DNA of 29,631 nucleotides. Source: JAGXFP01 sp046484585 (GTDB lineage: Bacteria; Desulfobacterota; Desulfobulbia; Desulfobulbales; JAGXFP01). The DNA is taken from NCBI GenBank assembly GCA_046484585.1, contig JAWOIQ010000084.1, positions 1-29,631 of the forward strand, written 5' to 3'. This document shows, piece by piece, positions 1-7,167 of this stretch. Positions within the stretch are counted from its first letter, which is position 1; each line of letters starts with the position of its first letter. A program made the position numbers and the translations under genes. The notes beneath the pieces were generated by a model. The model saw only the letters and a program-made list of their open reading frames with translations, made no database searches and had not been told where the DNA came from.

Positions 1-137
1 CCAGACTGATCAGGACCAGCGAAGGCAGCGGCGACACCCTGATCTATATCCGCATTCATACCTATAAACTGAGCGCGATCCATCATGCTCTGACCGAGGC
101 CGGTTTTCAAGCGGTGGCGCCCCACGCAATATCCTGA
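1..137 (+). CDS. 3' end of an unrecognised protein (partial)
   Basis: Reading from base 3, a frame of 44 codons runs open from the window edge to a TGA at 135-137; the other two forward frames close early. The visible tail contains GDTLIYIRIHTYK followed by a short helix-like stretch and ends PHAIS. I do not recognise the family from this tail. The stop codon is the first three bases of the left end of an inverted-repeat element (135-403). A 7-bp direct repeat AATATCC lies at 128-134 and again at 406-412. If that is a target duplication, the uninterrupted gene would have read on for about nine more residues after AIS to a TAA near 450, so the present C-terminus may be element-made. Confidence 0.55.
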   Translation, partial: RLIRTSEGSGDTLIYIRIHTYKLSAIHHALTEAGFQAVAPHAIS

Positions 138-403
138 ATCCGTGAGCGTTCGAGAACGGTGCAGATGCAAGGCGGCAACGATGTTGATAATAATAATGGT
201 ATATCGACGAGTTGCCAACGCCGCAGATGCGCCGCTATCGGGCGCCCCGCAGAGCGGCGGGTGAACCATGGCAATCCAGGGGAAAACGATTATCTAATGC
301 AATTACAAACGGATAAAGCTGAGTTGAGCAGCTTGTCTGCTCGTACGAAACTTATGCCCTGTGGGTATAAAGTGAAATTCCCCACGAAGCCGTCACGGAT
401 TCA
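135..403. mobile_element. Family A inverted-repeat element, copy 1 (269 bp, MITE-like)
   Basis: The ends are perfect 11-bp inverted repeats: TGAATCCGTGA at 135-145 and TCACGGATTCA at 393-403. With flanking CC/GG included the match extends to 13-14 bp. It shares most of its length with copies at 9571-9784 and 27740-27955, including an imperfect internal palindrome built on GCAGATGCAAGGCGGCAAC and GTTGCCAACGCCGCAGATGC. It has no convincing reading frame of its own. AATATCC flanks it on both sides (128-134, 406-412), a possible 7-bp target duplication. It is longer than the other copies because a 54-bp block (319-372) has been inserted near its right end. Confidence 0.8.
319..372. repeat. 54-bp block nested inside family A copy 1
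   Basis: Relative to copies 2 and 3, copy 1 carries an extra block beginning CTGAGTTGAGCAGCTTG and ending GGGTATAAAG. ATAAAG occurs at 313-318 and again at 367-372, on both sides of the extra sequence; copy 3 has the same ATAAAG only once at the equivalent place. That is the pattern expected of an insertion with a 6-bp duplication. A close relative of the block lies at 20838-20893, upstream of livK. Confidence 0.6.
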
Positions 404-450
404 GGAATATCCCTTGAATCTTCGGAACGGAATAAGCGAGAATAAATCCC

Positions 451-2559
451 ATGCTTGAAGAACTTTTCTCCCCGGAAGAAATCGCCATAATCGGAGCCTC
501 GCGCACCCCCGGCAAGGTTGGTCATGATATCGTCAAAAACCTGGTCGACGGCGGCTACGCCGGCCGAATCCTGCCGGTAAACCCGGGTGGTGCGAGCGTT
601 GCCGGGCTGGATTGTCTGAAGAGTATCGGAGACTACGGGGCCAAGATCGACCTGGGTATAATCGCGGTTCCCAAGACGGTGATCATCGATGCGGCAACGG
701 AGGCGCTCCGGGCCGGAGTCCGGGCCCTGATCGTGATCACCGCCGGATTCAAGGAAAGCGGCCCGGAAGGCGCGGCCCTCGAAGAAAAGCTGGCCGGGCT
801 CTGCCGCGGCAAGGGGGTACGGCTGCTGGGTCCGAACTGTCTGGGCCTGATCAATACCGCCAAACGACTTAACGCTTCGTTTGCGGGGGGGATGCCGAAA
901 CGGGGCGGAATCTCGGTGGTCTCCCAATCCGGCGCCCTGCTTACCGCCATCCTCGATCTGGCCGGGGCTCGCCATCTGGGGATCGCCAAAATGGTAAGTA
1001 TCGGCAACAAGGCAGATCTCAACGAAATCGACATCCTCAGTGCCCTGGCCAAAGACGAAGAGAGCCGGGTGATCATCGGCTATCTGGAGGACATCAGCTC
1101 CGGCGACTCTTTTATCAAGGTAGCCGAGGAGGTCTCGGCCCGAAAACCGCTGGTCATCTTGAAATCGGGCACCACCGCCGCCGGCCTGAAGGCGGCCTCC
1201 TCCCACACCGGGGTGCTGGCCGGGTCCGAGACCGCCTTCGGGGCCGCCTTCAAACGTTCGGGGGTGGTACGGGCCGATACCTTCGAAGCCCTCTTCGACT
1301 ACGCCACCGCCTTGAGCATGCAGCCCCTGCCGAAGGGCGACCGGGTGCTGATCATCACCAACGCCGGCGGGCCAGGCACCATGGCCGCCGATAGCGTCGA
1401 AAAGGGTGGGATGCGGGTGGCGATGCTCGCCCGCAACACCGCCACCGCCCTGCGCCGGAAACTGCCGGAAGCCGCAAGCACCGGCAATCCGGTCGATGTG
1501 CTGGGCGATGCCGATCCGGAGCGTTACGTTACCGCCCTGCTTGCCGGCCAGGAGGACCAGGAAGTCGACGCAATCATCATCATCCTCACCCCCCAGGCGA
1601 TGACCAAGCCGGCGGAAACCGCCCTGGCCATCGGCGCCAATCTGAAGGGAACCAAGCCGGTCCTGGTTTCCTTCATGGGCGGCTTAAACGTCATGCCCGG
1701 CCGGGAGCAGCTGGTCGCCCTGAACCTGCCCGATTATCCTTCGCCGGAACGGGCGGTTGGCGCCCTGAAGGCGATGTACGAATACTCGCTCTGGAAAAAC
1801 CGGCCGGCCCGGGTGGTCACCCGTTTCCGGGTCAACCGGCGCCGGGTTGAACGGATCATCACCCGCCGGATGCGGAGCGGCCGCTACCAGATCGGCGAGG
1901 TCAAAGGGAAAAGCATTCTGCAGGCCTACGGCTTTCAGGTTCCCAGCGGTCATCTGGCCGTCACCGTTGATGACGCCATTGAGATCGCTGAGCGGATCGG
2001 CTATCCGGTGGCGATGAAAATCGTCTCGCCGGACATTGTCCACAAAAGTGATCTGGGCGGGGTACGCCTTAATATCTCAAACGGCGAGGCGGTCAGGGAT
2101 TACTTCGATCTGATGATGCTGCGCATCCGCCAGCGGGCTCCGGAGGCGGTGATCGAAGGGGTCTACGTCGAAAAGATGCTCGATCCCGGCCTGGAGGTGA
2201 TTATCGGCATGAGCCGCGACCGCCAGTTCGGCCCAATGCTGATGTTCGGCCTGGGCGGCATCTTCGTGGAGGTAATGAAGGACGTCACCTTCCATCTGGC
2301 CCCGATCACAGAAGGGGAGGCAATGCAGATGCTTAAATCAACCAGATCGTACGAAATCCTCAAGGGCAAGCGTGGCCAGCATGGCGTCGACTTGCAGGCC
2401 ATCGCCAACGGCCTGCAGAGAATCAGCCAGCTGACCACCGACTTTCCGCAGATCACCGAACTGGACATCAACCCTTTTCTGGTCGGGGAAGCGGGCACCG
2501 ACCCCTGGGTGGCCGATGCCAGAATAACCCTGCGCGGCGACGAGAGCGAAAAGCGATGA
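451..2559 (+). CDS. Acyl-CoA synthetase, ADP-forming (acetate-CoA ligase type)
   Basis: A 702-residue fused alpha-beta enzyme of the NDP-forming acyl-CoA synthetase family, which interconverts acyl-CoA, ADP and phosphate with acid, ATP and CoA in the cytoplasm. The N-terminal CoA-binding Rossmann domain is visible from residue 5 (AIIGASRTPGKVG). Succinyl-CoA-ligase-like domains follow, with the phosphorylated histidine expected in SSHTGVLAG (His252). The C-terminal ATP-grasp part has VHKSDLGGV (His531) and the Gly-rich MFGLGGIFVEV. Length fits the fused form. The ATG at 451 has no clear Shine-Dalgarno sequence, so the start is not fully secure. It overlaps the next gene by four bases (ATGA), so the two are probably co-translated. 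In anaerobes this enzyme can make ATP from acyl-CoA; the substrate cannot be read from sequence. Confidence 0.9.
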   Translation: MLEELFSPEEIAIIGASRTPGKVGHDIVKNLVDGGYAGRILPVNPGGASVAGLDCLKSIGDYGAKIDLGIIAVPKTVIIDAATEALRAGVRALIVITAGFKESGPEGAALEEKLAGLCRGKGVRLLGPNCLGLINTAKRLNASFAGGMPKRGGISVVSQSGALLTAILDLAGARHLGIAKMVSIGNKADLNEIDILSALAKDEESRVIIGYLEDISSGDSFIKVAEEVSARKPLVILKSGTTAAGLKAASSHTGVLAGSETAFGAAFKRSGVVRADTFEALFDYATALSMQPLPKGDRVLIITNAGGPGTMAADSVEKGGMRVAMLARNTATALRRKLPEAASTGNPVDVLGDADPERYVTALLAGQEDQEVDAIIIILTPQAMTKPAETALAIGANLKGTKPVLVSFMGGLNVMPGREQLVALNLPDYPSPERAVGALKAMYEYSLWKNRPARVVTRFRVNRRRVERIITRRMRSGRYQIGEVKGKSILQAYGFQVPSGHLAVTVDDAIEIAERIGYPVAMKIVSPDIVHKSDLGGVRLNISNGEAVRDYFDLMMLRIRQRAPEAVIEGVYVEKMLDPGLEVIIGMSRDRQFGPMLMFGLGGIFVEVMKDVTFHLAPITEGEAMQMLKSTRSYEILKGKRGQHGVDLQAIANGLQRISQLTTDFPQITELDINPFLVGEAGTDPWVADARITLRGDESEKR

Positions 2560-4436
2560 CTAGTACGAAAATCAAGAAATCAACCGGGACGGACTGGCAG
2601 GACGCGTACTCCGACATGCTGGCCACCCCCGGGCAGGCCGCCAAGCTGATCAAGCCGGGCCAGCGGGTCTTTATCGGCACCGGCTGCGGGGAACCGGTCG
2701 CCCTGGTCGAAGCCCTTACCGAACGGGCCCACGAACTGGCCGATGTCGAGATCATCCAGCTGCTGGCCAAAGGGATGGCCCCCTACGCCGACCGCCGGTT
2801 CAGCGGGAGCTTCAAGGTCAACAGCTTCTTTATCGGCACCGCGATCCGCCAACACATCCAGGAAGGGCTGGGGGATTACACCCCGGTGCTGCTCTCCGAT
2901 ATCCCTCGTCTGTTCAGTTCCGGCCGGCTGCCCCTTGATGTCGTCCTGATCCAGGTGACGCCGCCGGACAGCCGGGGCCAGGTCAGCCTGGGTGTCTCGG
3001 TCGATATCGTCAAAAGCGCCGCCGAAAACGGCTCTCTGGTCATCGCCCAGGTCAATCCCCGGATGCCCCGCACCCTGGGGGAGAGCTTTATGGATATCTA
3101 CGATCTCGACGTCCTGGTGCCGGTCGATATGGAGATCATCGAACGGCAGCAGTCCACCACCACCGAAGACACCCTGAAGATCGGCGAGTATATCGCCGCC
3201 CTGATCGAAGACGGCTCGACCATCGAGTTCGGCATCGGCCGCATTCCCCACGGGGTGATCGAATTCTTGAAGGATAAAAAAGATCTCGGCATCCACACCG
3301 AGCTGTTGACCGACTCGATCATCCCCCTGATCGAGTCGGGGGCGGTTACCGGCCGCCGCAAGACCCTCGACCGCAACAAGATCGTCGCCTCTTTCTGCAT
3401 GGGCGGCAGGAAACTCTATGACTTCATCGATAATAATCCGCTCTTCAGCTTTCGCCCTACCGAATACGTCAATGACTCCCATGTGATCAGCCGCCATTTT
3501 AAAATGACGGCGATCAACATGGCCCTGGAAGTCGACCTGACCGGTCAGGTCTGCGCCGATTCCCTCGGTTCCCTGTTCTATTCGGGGGTCGGCGGCCAGG
3601 TCGATTTCAACCGCGGCGCCGCCCGGGCCAAGGACGGCAAGGCGATCATCGCCCTTGAATCGACGGCCAGGGACGGCGAGGTTTCGAGGATCGTCACCCG
3701 CCTGACTCCGGGGGCCGGGGTGGTAACGACCAGGGGGGAAGCCCATTACGTGGTCACCGAATACGGGGTCGCCTATCTGCACGGCAAAAGCATTCAGGAA
3801 AGGGTAATGGCCCTGATCAGTATCGCCCACCCGAAATTCCGCGAACAGCTTCTGGAGGAGGCGATCGTCGCCAAATACCTGCGCCAGGAGATGAGCGAAA
3901 TCGGCGGCCGTTACTTTGTGGGCTCCCAGGAGATGCAGACCACCATGCTGCTCGACAACGGCTCCCAGGTGAGCTTCCGACCGGTCCACCCCACCGATGA
4001 ACACAGCATGCGCGACCTGCTCTATGCCCTCTCCCGGGAGACCCTCTATTACCGGTTTATGACCCGCAATACAAGGTTCAGCCCCAGCCAGATTCAGAAT
4101 TTCGTCTATATCGATCACCGCCGGGACGTGGCCATTGTCGGCACCGTCCCCGAGGCCCATGGCGAGGACATCGTGGCGGTGGGGCGCTACTACCTGAACA
4201 GCAAGACCAACCGGGCCGAAGTCGCCTTCGTGATCCGGGACGACTGGCAGAACCACGGCATCGGCAAATTCCTCTTCAAACATCTGGTCAATCTGGCCAA
4301 GGGCAGCGGTATCGCCGGCTTCGACGCGGAAGTTCTGCGGGACAACCGGCGCATGCAGACGATCTTCAACCACAGCGGCTATCGGGTCAGGAGCAAGCTG
4401 GAAGATGACGTTTACAGTTTTCAGATAGATTTTTAG
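2556..4436 (+). CDS. Acetyl-CoA hydrolase/CoA-transferase fused to a GNAT acetyltransferase domain
   Basis: 626 residues in two parts. Residues about 20-460 are a class I CoA-transferase of the acetyl-CoA hydrolase/4-hydroxybutyrate CoA-transferase type. They contain GIGRIPHGV, the likely catalytic glutamate in GIHTELL (Glu249) and the GVGGQVDFNRGAA loop. Residues about 465-626 form a GNAT domain that begins at VSFRPVHPTDE and has the acetyl-CoA loop QNHGIG. The transferase would move CoA between acetyl-CoA and another acid; the GNAT part would acetylate an amine, perhaps a protein lysine. The start overlaps the upstream synthetase. Its TAG stop (4434-4436) touches an inverted-repeat element: TTTTTA is native and the final G is shared with the element end. 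Assignment of both domains is firm; substrates are unknown. Confidence 0.9.
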   Translation: MTSTKIKKSTGTDWQDAYSDMLATPGQAAKLIKPGQRVFIGTGCGEPVALVEALTERAHELADVEIIQLLAKGMAPYADRRFSGSFKVNSFFIGTAIRQHIQEGLGDYTPVLLSDIPRLFSSGRLPLDVVLIQVTPPDSRGQVSLGVSVDIVKSAAENGSLVIAQVNPRMPRTLGESFMDIYDLDVLVPVDMEIIERQQSTTTEDTLKIGEYIAALIEDGSTIEFGIGRIPHGVIEFLKDKKDLGIHTELLTDSIIPLIESGAVTGRRKTLDRNKIVASFCMGGRKLYDFIDNNPLFSFRPTEYVNDSHVISRHFKMTAINMALEVDLTGQVCADSLGSLFYSGVGGQVDFNRGAARAKDGKAIIALESTARDGEVSRIVTRLTPGAGVVTTRGEAHYVVTEYGVAYLHGKSIQERVMALISIAHPKFREQLLEEAIVAKYLRQEMSEIGGRYFVGSQEMQTTMLLDNGSQVSFRPVHPTDEHSMRDLLYALSRETLYYRFMTRNTRFSPSQIQNFVYIDHRRDVAIVGTVPEAHGEDIVAVGRYYLNSKTNRAEVAFVIRDDWQNHGIGKFLFKHLVNLAKGSGIAGFDAEVLRDNRRMQTIFNHSGYRVRSKLEDDVYSFQIDF

Positions 4437-4590
4437 TAACCGTTCATCGGGGCGGTCGCCAAAGTACCACAACCGCCGGACTGTAACCGTTCAGCAGTGG
4501 TGCAGATTTGGACAAGCGGACCGGCGCCGCGTACCTCGTGTACGTAAGCCGGGCCGATCGTCCGAAGATGTGGTGCTGCTGAACGGTTAC
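4436..4590. mobile_element. Family C inverted-repeat element (155 bp) with target duplication
   Basis: GTAACCGTTCA at 4436-4446 is repeated at 4483-4493, and its reverse complement TGAACGGTTAC closes the element at 4580-4590. The inner pair extends to 15 bp (GTAACCGTTCAGCAG, 4483-4497, against 4576-4590), making a 108-bp unit nested in the 155-bp one. GATTTTTA (with a further G) stands directly outside both ends, at 4428-4435 and 4591-4598, a clear 8-9 bp direct repeat. The interior is palindromic around GTACCTCGTGTACG and has no plausible gene. It fills most of the gap between two convergent genes. Confidence 0.75.
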
Positions 4591-4619
4591 GATTTTTAGG
4601 CTGGATTTGCGGAAACGGA

Positions 4620-6350
4620 TCAGAATTGATCCGGATTGGCGGCCAGGAAACGATAAAGGGTGGCCCGACCCACTCCCAGCAGTTTCGCGGCCCGACTCCG
4701 GTTATTACCGGTTTCGGCAAGGGTCCGCCGGACCAGGTCGATCGTCAGCTTCTTGCGCTTGCGGGGCGGCGCGGCTTCCCCCGCCCGGCTCCGAGCCAGC
4801 CCGGCCTGAAGATTTTCCGGAAGATGACCGGGGCGGACCGTCTCCGCGCGACAGCGCACCATCAGATAGCGGATCACATTCTGCAGTTCCCGTATATTGC
4901 CGGGCCAAGCATGGCTCAGCAGGATATCCATGACCTCGGGGGAAATCTTCAGCTCTTCGCGCCCCTGCTCTCTGGCAACCCGTTTGATAAAGTGGCCGGC
5001 CAGAAGCGGAATATCGTGGGACCGCTCCCGCAGAGGCGGCAGGACAAGCGGCACCACACACAGGCGGTAGAAGAGGTCTTCCCGGAAACGGCCGGCTGCG
5101 ATCTCCTCGCGCAAATCCTTGTTGGTCGCCGAGATCACCCGGACGTCGACCTGGATGGACTTTTCGCCGCCTACCCGGTGAAAGGTGTTATTCTGGAGGA
5201 CCCGGAGGAGTTTGACCTGCATGGCCGGCGAGATTTCGCCGATTTCGTCAAGGAAGATGGTACCGCCGTCGGCCAGTTCGAAACGCCCTTTCTTATCGCG
5301 AATCGCGCCGGTAAAGGCGCCGCGCACATGGCCGAACAGCTCGCTTTCGAGGAGATTGTCCGGCAGGGCGCCGCAGTTGACCGGGACCAGGAGTTTGCCG
5401 GCCCGGTTTCCCTCATTGTGGATGGCGGCGGCGACCAGTTCCTTGCCGGTGCCGGATTCGCCGTTGATCAGGACCGGCACATCGCTGTCGGCCAGCTCCC
5501 TGATGGTCCGGAACAGTTCCTGAATTTTGGGATCGCGGCCGATGATCCCGGAAAACTGCTCAATTTCGCCAAGCCTTTCAGCCAGAGCCAGCTCCCTGGA
5601 AAAATCCCGGAATGAGGCGACCACCCCCTGGACCTTGCCGCCGGAATCGGTAATGCCGGTCACGCTCATCTCCAGCTGGCGCTCCTCGCCGTCAACAGTC
5701 TTGAAGAGCAGCGAATAGGGCTTATCCGGCAGTCCCGGAGGGCAGTCACGGTTGCAGAACGAGCACTTGCCCCCGCAGAAGTTGCCGGGAAAGACCTGGT
5801 GGCAGTCCCGGCCCAGCACTTCTTGTCGCCGGTAACCGGTGATCCGTTCGGCCGCCTTGTTGAAAAAGAAGATGCGCCGCTCAAGATCGTGGGCGATTAT
5901 ACCTTCCTGGAGATTGTCGAGGAGCATCTCCGAATTTCGGTGGGAGCGGAGCAGGGCGGTCAGATAACCCTGGTCCAGCAAGGCTGTTACCCTGGCCCGG
6001 ACCGCCTTGAGCATTTCGGGGTAATTCGTGCCGGCAAATTCCTCGCCGCATTGCCAGACCAGAAGCGGCGGCATTCCCGGCAGGGGAGGATAGAAGTGGC
6101 ATTCGCCGTCTTGCCGGCTGAAAAAGACGATAAGATCGAAATCGAACAGATCGATCGCGGCGGGTTCGATAATTTCCCGCACTTTCAGGCCCGCTTCGCC
6201 AAGGGTTTTCTGGAGCTTTTCCCGGTGTCCCTCCCCGCCGGGGACGGCGGCACTGGCCACTCCCGCCCCGCCCGCGCTATTATTGAAAAATGCCGCCGCA
6301 AGAACCGGGGCGGTCCTGAATTCATCACCGGCGAATAAAACTCTATTCAT
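4620..6350 (-). CDS. Sigma-54-dependent activator with degenerate LMW-phosphatase/arsenate-reductase-like domain, PAS and Fis HTH
   Basis: 576 residues. Residues 1 to about 145 resemble a low-molecular-weight phosphatase/arsenate reductase fold: RVLFAGDEFRTAP where such enzymes have the Cys-containing P-loop, then FDFDLIVFF and a helical end. The catalytic cysteine is absent, so this is probably a ligand-sensing relic. A PAS domain (about 150-270) carries a cysteine cluster, C192-X3-C196-X2-C199-X3-C203, which could bind metal or sense redox. The AAA+ domain has Walker A GESGTGKE (297-304), the sigma-54 contact motif GAFTGA (344-349) and Walker B GGTIFLDEIGE. The C-terminus is a Fis-type helix-turn-helix (NNRSRAAKLLGVGRATLYRFL). 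It lies 34 bases after the methyltransferase gene, same strand. Targets are not evident; no good -24/-12 promoter was found nearby. Confidence 0.88.
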   Translation of the reverse strand: MNRVLFAGDEFRTAPVLAAAFFNNSAGGAGVASAAVPGGEGHREKLQKTLGEAGLKVREIIEPAAIDLFDFDLIVFFSRQDGECHFYPPLPGMPPLLVWQCGEEFAGTNYPEMLKAVRARVTALLDQGYLTALLRSHRNSEMLLDNLQEGIIAHDLERRIFFFNKAAERITGYRRQEVLGRDCHQVFPGNFCGGKCSFCNRDCPPGLPDKPYSLLFKTVDGEERQLEMSVTGITDSGGKVQGVVASFRDFSRELALAERLGEIEQFSGIIGRDPKIQELFRTIRELADSDVPVLINGESGTGKELVAAAIHNEGNRAGKLLVPVNCGALPDNLLESELFGHVRGAFTGAIRDKKGRFELADGGTIFLDEIGEISPAMQVKLLRVLQNNTFHRVGGEKSIQVDVRVISATNKDLREEIAAGRFREDLFYRLCVVPLVLPPLRERSHDIPLLAGHFIKRVAREQGREELKISPEVMDILLSHAWPGNIRELQNVIRYLMVRCRAETVRPGHLPENLQAGLARSRAGEAAPPRKRKKLTIDLVRRTLAETGNNRSRAAKLLGVGRATLYRFLAANPDQF

Positions 6351-6384
6351 ATGATTGGGTCCATCAAAAGTGAGTTCGCAAAAA

Positions 6385-7167
6385 TCAGCCGCGCTTTTCT
6401 TTTTCGTAGCGGAGAAACTGTTTGCAAAAACCCCGGATCATCTTGACCTCTTTGGCCTGAAGTTCCTGGCGCCCGAAAAATTTGCGAATCGAATTCATCC
6501 AGTAATCATTCTCGCCGGCAGTCCGCTCCTCCTTTAAAAATTGCATCTGCCGAAGAAGTTGTTCCACATGGGCATACATGCCCTCCAGTTCGCGGGTCAT
6601 GGCAAGTTTGGGCGAAGAGGCCGGGGCGGCTTGGCCGAAGAGCAGACCGTGATAAAGCTCGTAGCAATGAATCGACACGGCCTGGGCCAGGTTCAGTGAG
6701 GTGAATTCAGCGGTGGGAATGTTTGAGGTGAACTTGCAGAATTTGAGGTCGTCATTGGTCAAACCCCGGTGTTCCGGGCCGAAAAGGATCGCCACCCGGT
6801 TGTCGGCGAGCAGGGGGATCAGCTTCTCGACCATGACCCGGGGGGTGTTCGGCGGCCGGCGCTGCCGGCCCTGACGGGCGGTGGTGCCGACCACCACCGA
6901 AAAAGGGGCCAGGGCGGTTTCGAGATCCTGAAAAAGGGCGAGGTTGTCGATTAGCGAAACAGCGTGATGGGTCGCCATTCGCGCCATTTTCTCCCGGTCC
7001 GGCGCCTCCCGCCGGATCACGATCAGGTTCGATATCCCCATATTCATGGCGCTGCGGGCGGCCGCGCCGATATTCTCGGCATATTTGGGTTCGACCAGAA
7101 CAATGGCGACCTTGGCAAGAGCCGCTTGCAGTTCTGCGGCTGATCTCGACTTCATCTCGCTTTTCAC
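6385..7167 (-). CDS. trmJ: SPOUT RNA methyltransferase, TrmJ family
   Basis: 260 residues of the SpoU/TrmH superfamily, closest in appearance to TrmJ, which 2'-O-methylates tRNA at position 32 using S-adenosylmethionine. Motif I is EPKYAENIGAAARSAMNMG near the N-terminus. Motif II is LFGPEHRGLTNDDL (about 127-140) and motif III is PTAEFTSLNLAQAV, which form the knotted SAM site. A TrmJ-like C-terminal helical extension follows. The frame opens at a GTG (7167-7165) overlapping the RNase R stop by two bases; an ATG at 7155 is an equally possible start and is nearer the usual family length. Tight coupling to RNase R places it in an RNA-processing operon. TrmJ versus another SpoU specificity is an inference. 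Confidence 0.85.
   Translation of the reverse strand: MKSEMKSRSAAELQAALAKVAIVLVEPKYAENIGAAARSAMNMGISNLIVIRREAPDREKMARMATHHAVSLIDNLALFQDLETALAPFSVVVGTTARQGRQRRPPNTPRVMVEKLIPLLADNRVAILFGPEHRGLTNDDLKFCKFTSNIPTAEFTSLNLAQAVSIHCYELYHGLLFGQAAPASSPKLAMTRELEGMYAHVEQLLRQMQFLKEERTAGENDYWMNSIRKFFGRQELQAKEVKMIRGFCKQFLRYEKEKRG

Noticed and set aside
159..458. Plus-strand open frame of 99 codons through family A copy 1
   Set aside because: It is made of repeat sequence, is not kept open in the other two copies, and overlaps the next gene start.
352..1206. Minus-strand open frame starting within the acyl-CoA synthetase and ending in the family A element
   Set aside because: Antisense to a well-supported gene and without any recognised domain.
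2580..4472. Long minus-strand open frame of about 630 codons opposite the CoA-transferase/GNAT gene
   Set aside because: The plus-strand product has clear domains and motifs; the opposite frame has none and owes its length to high GC in codon third positions.
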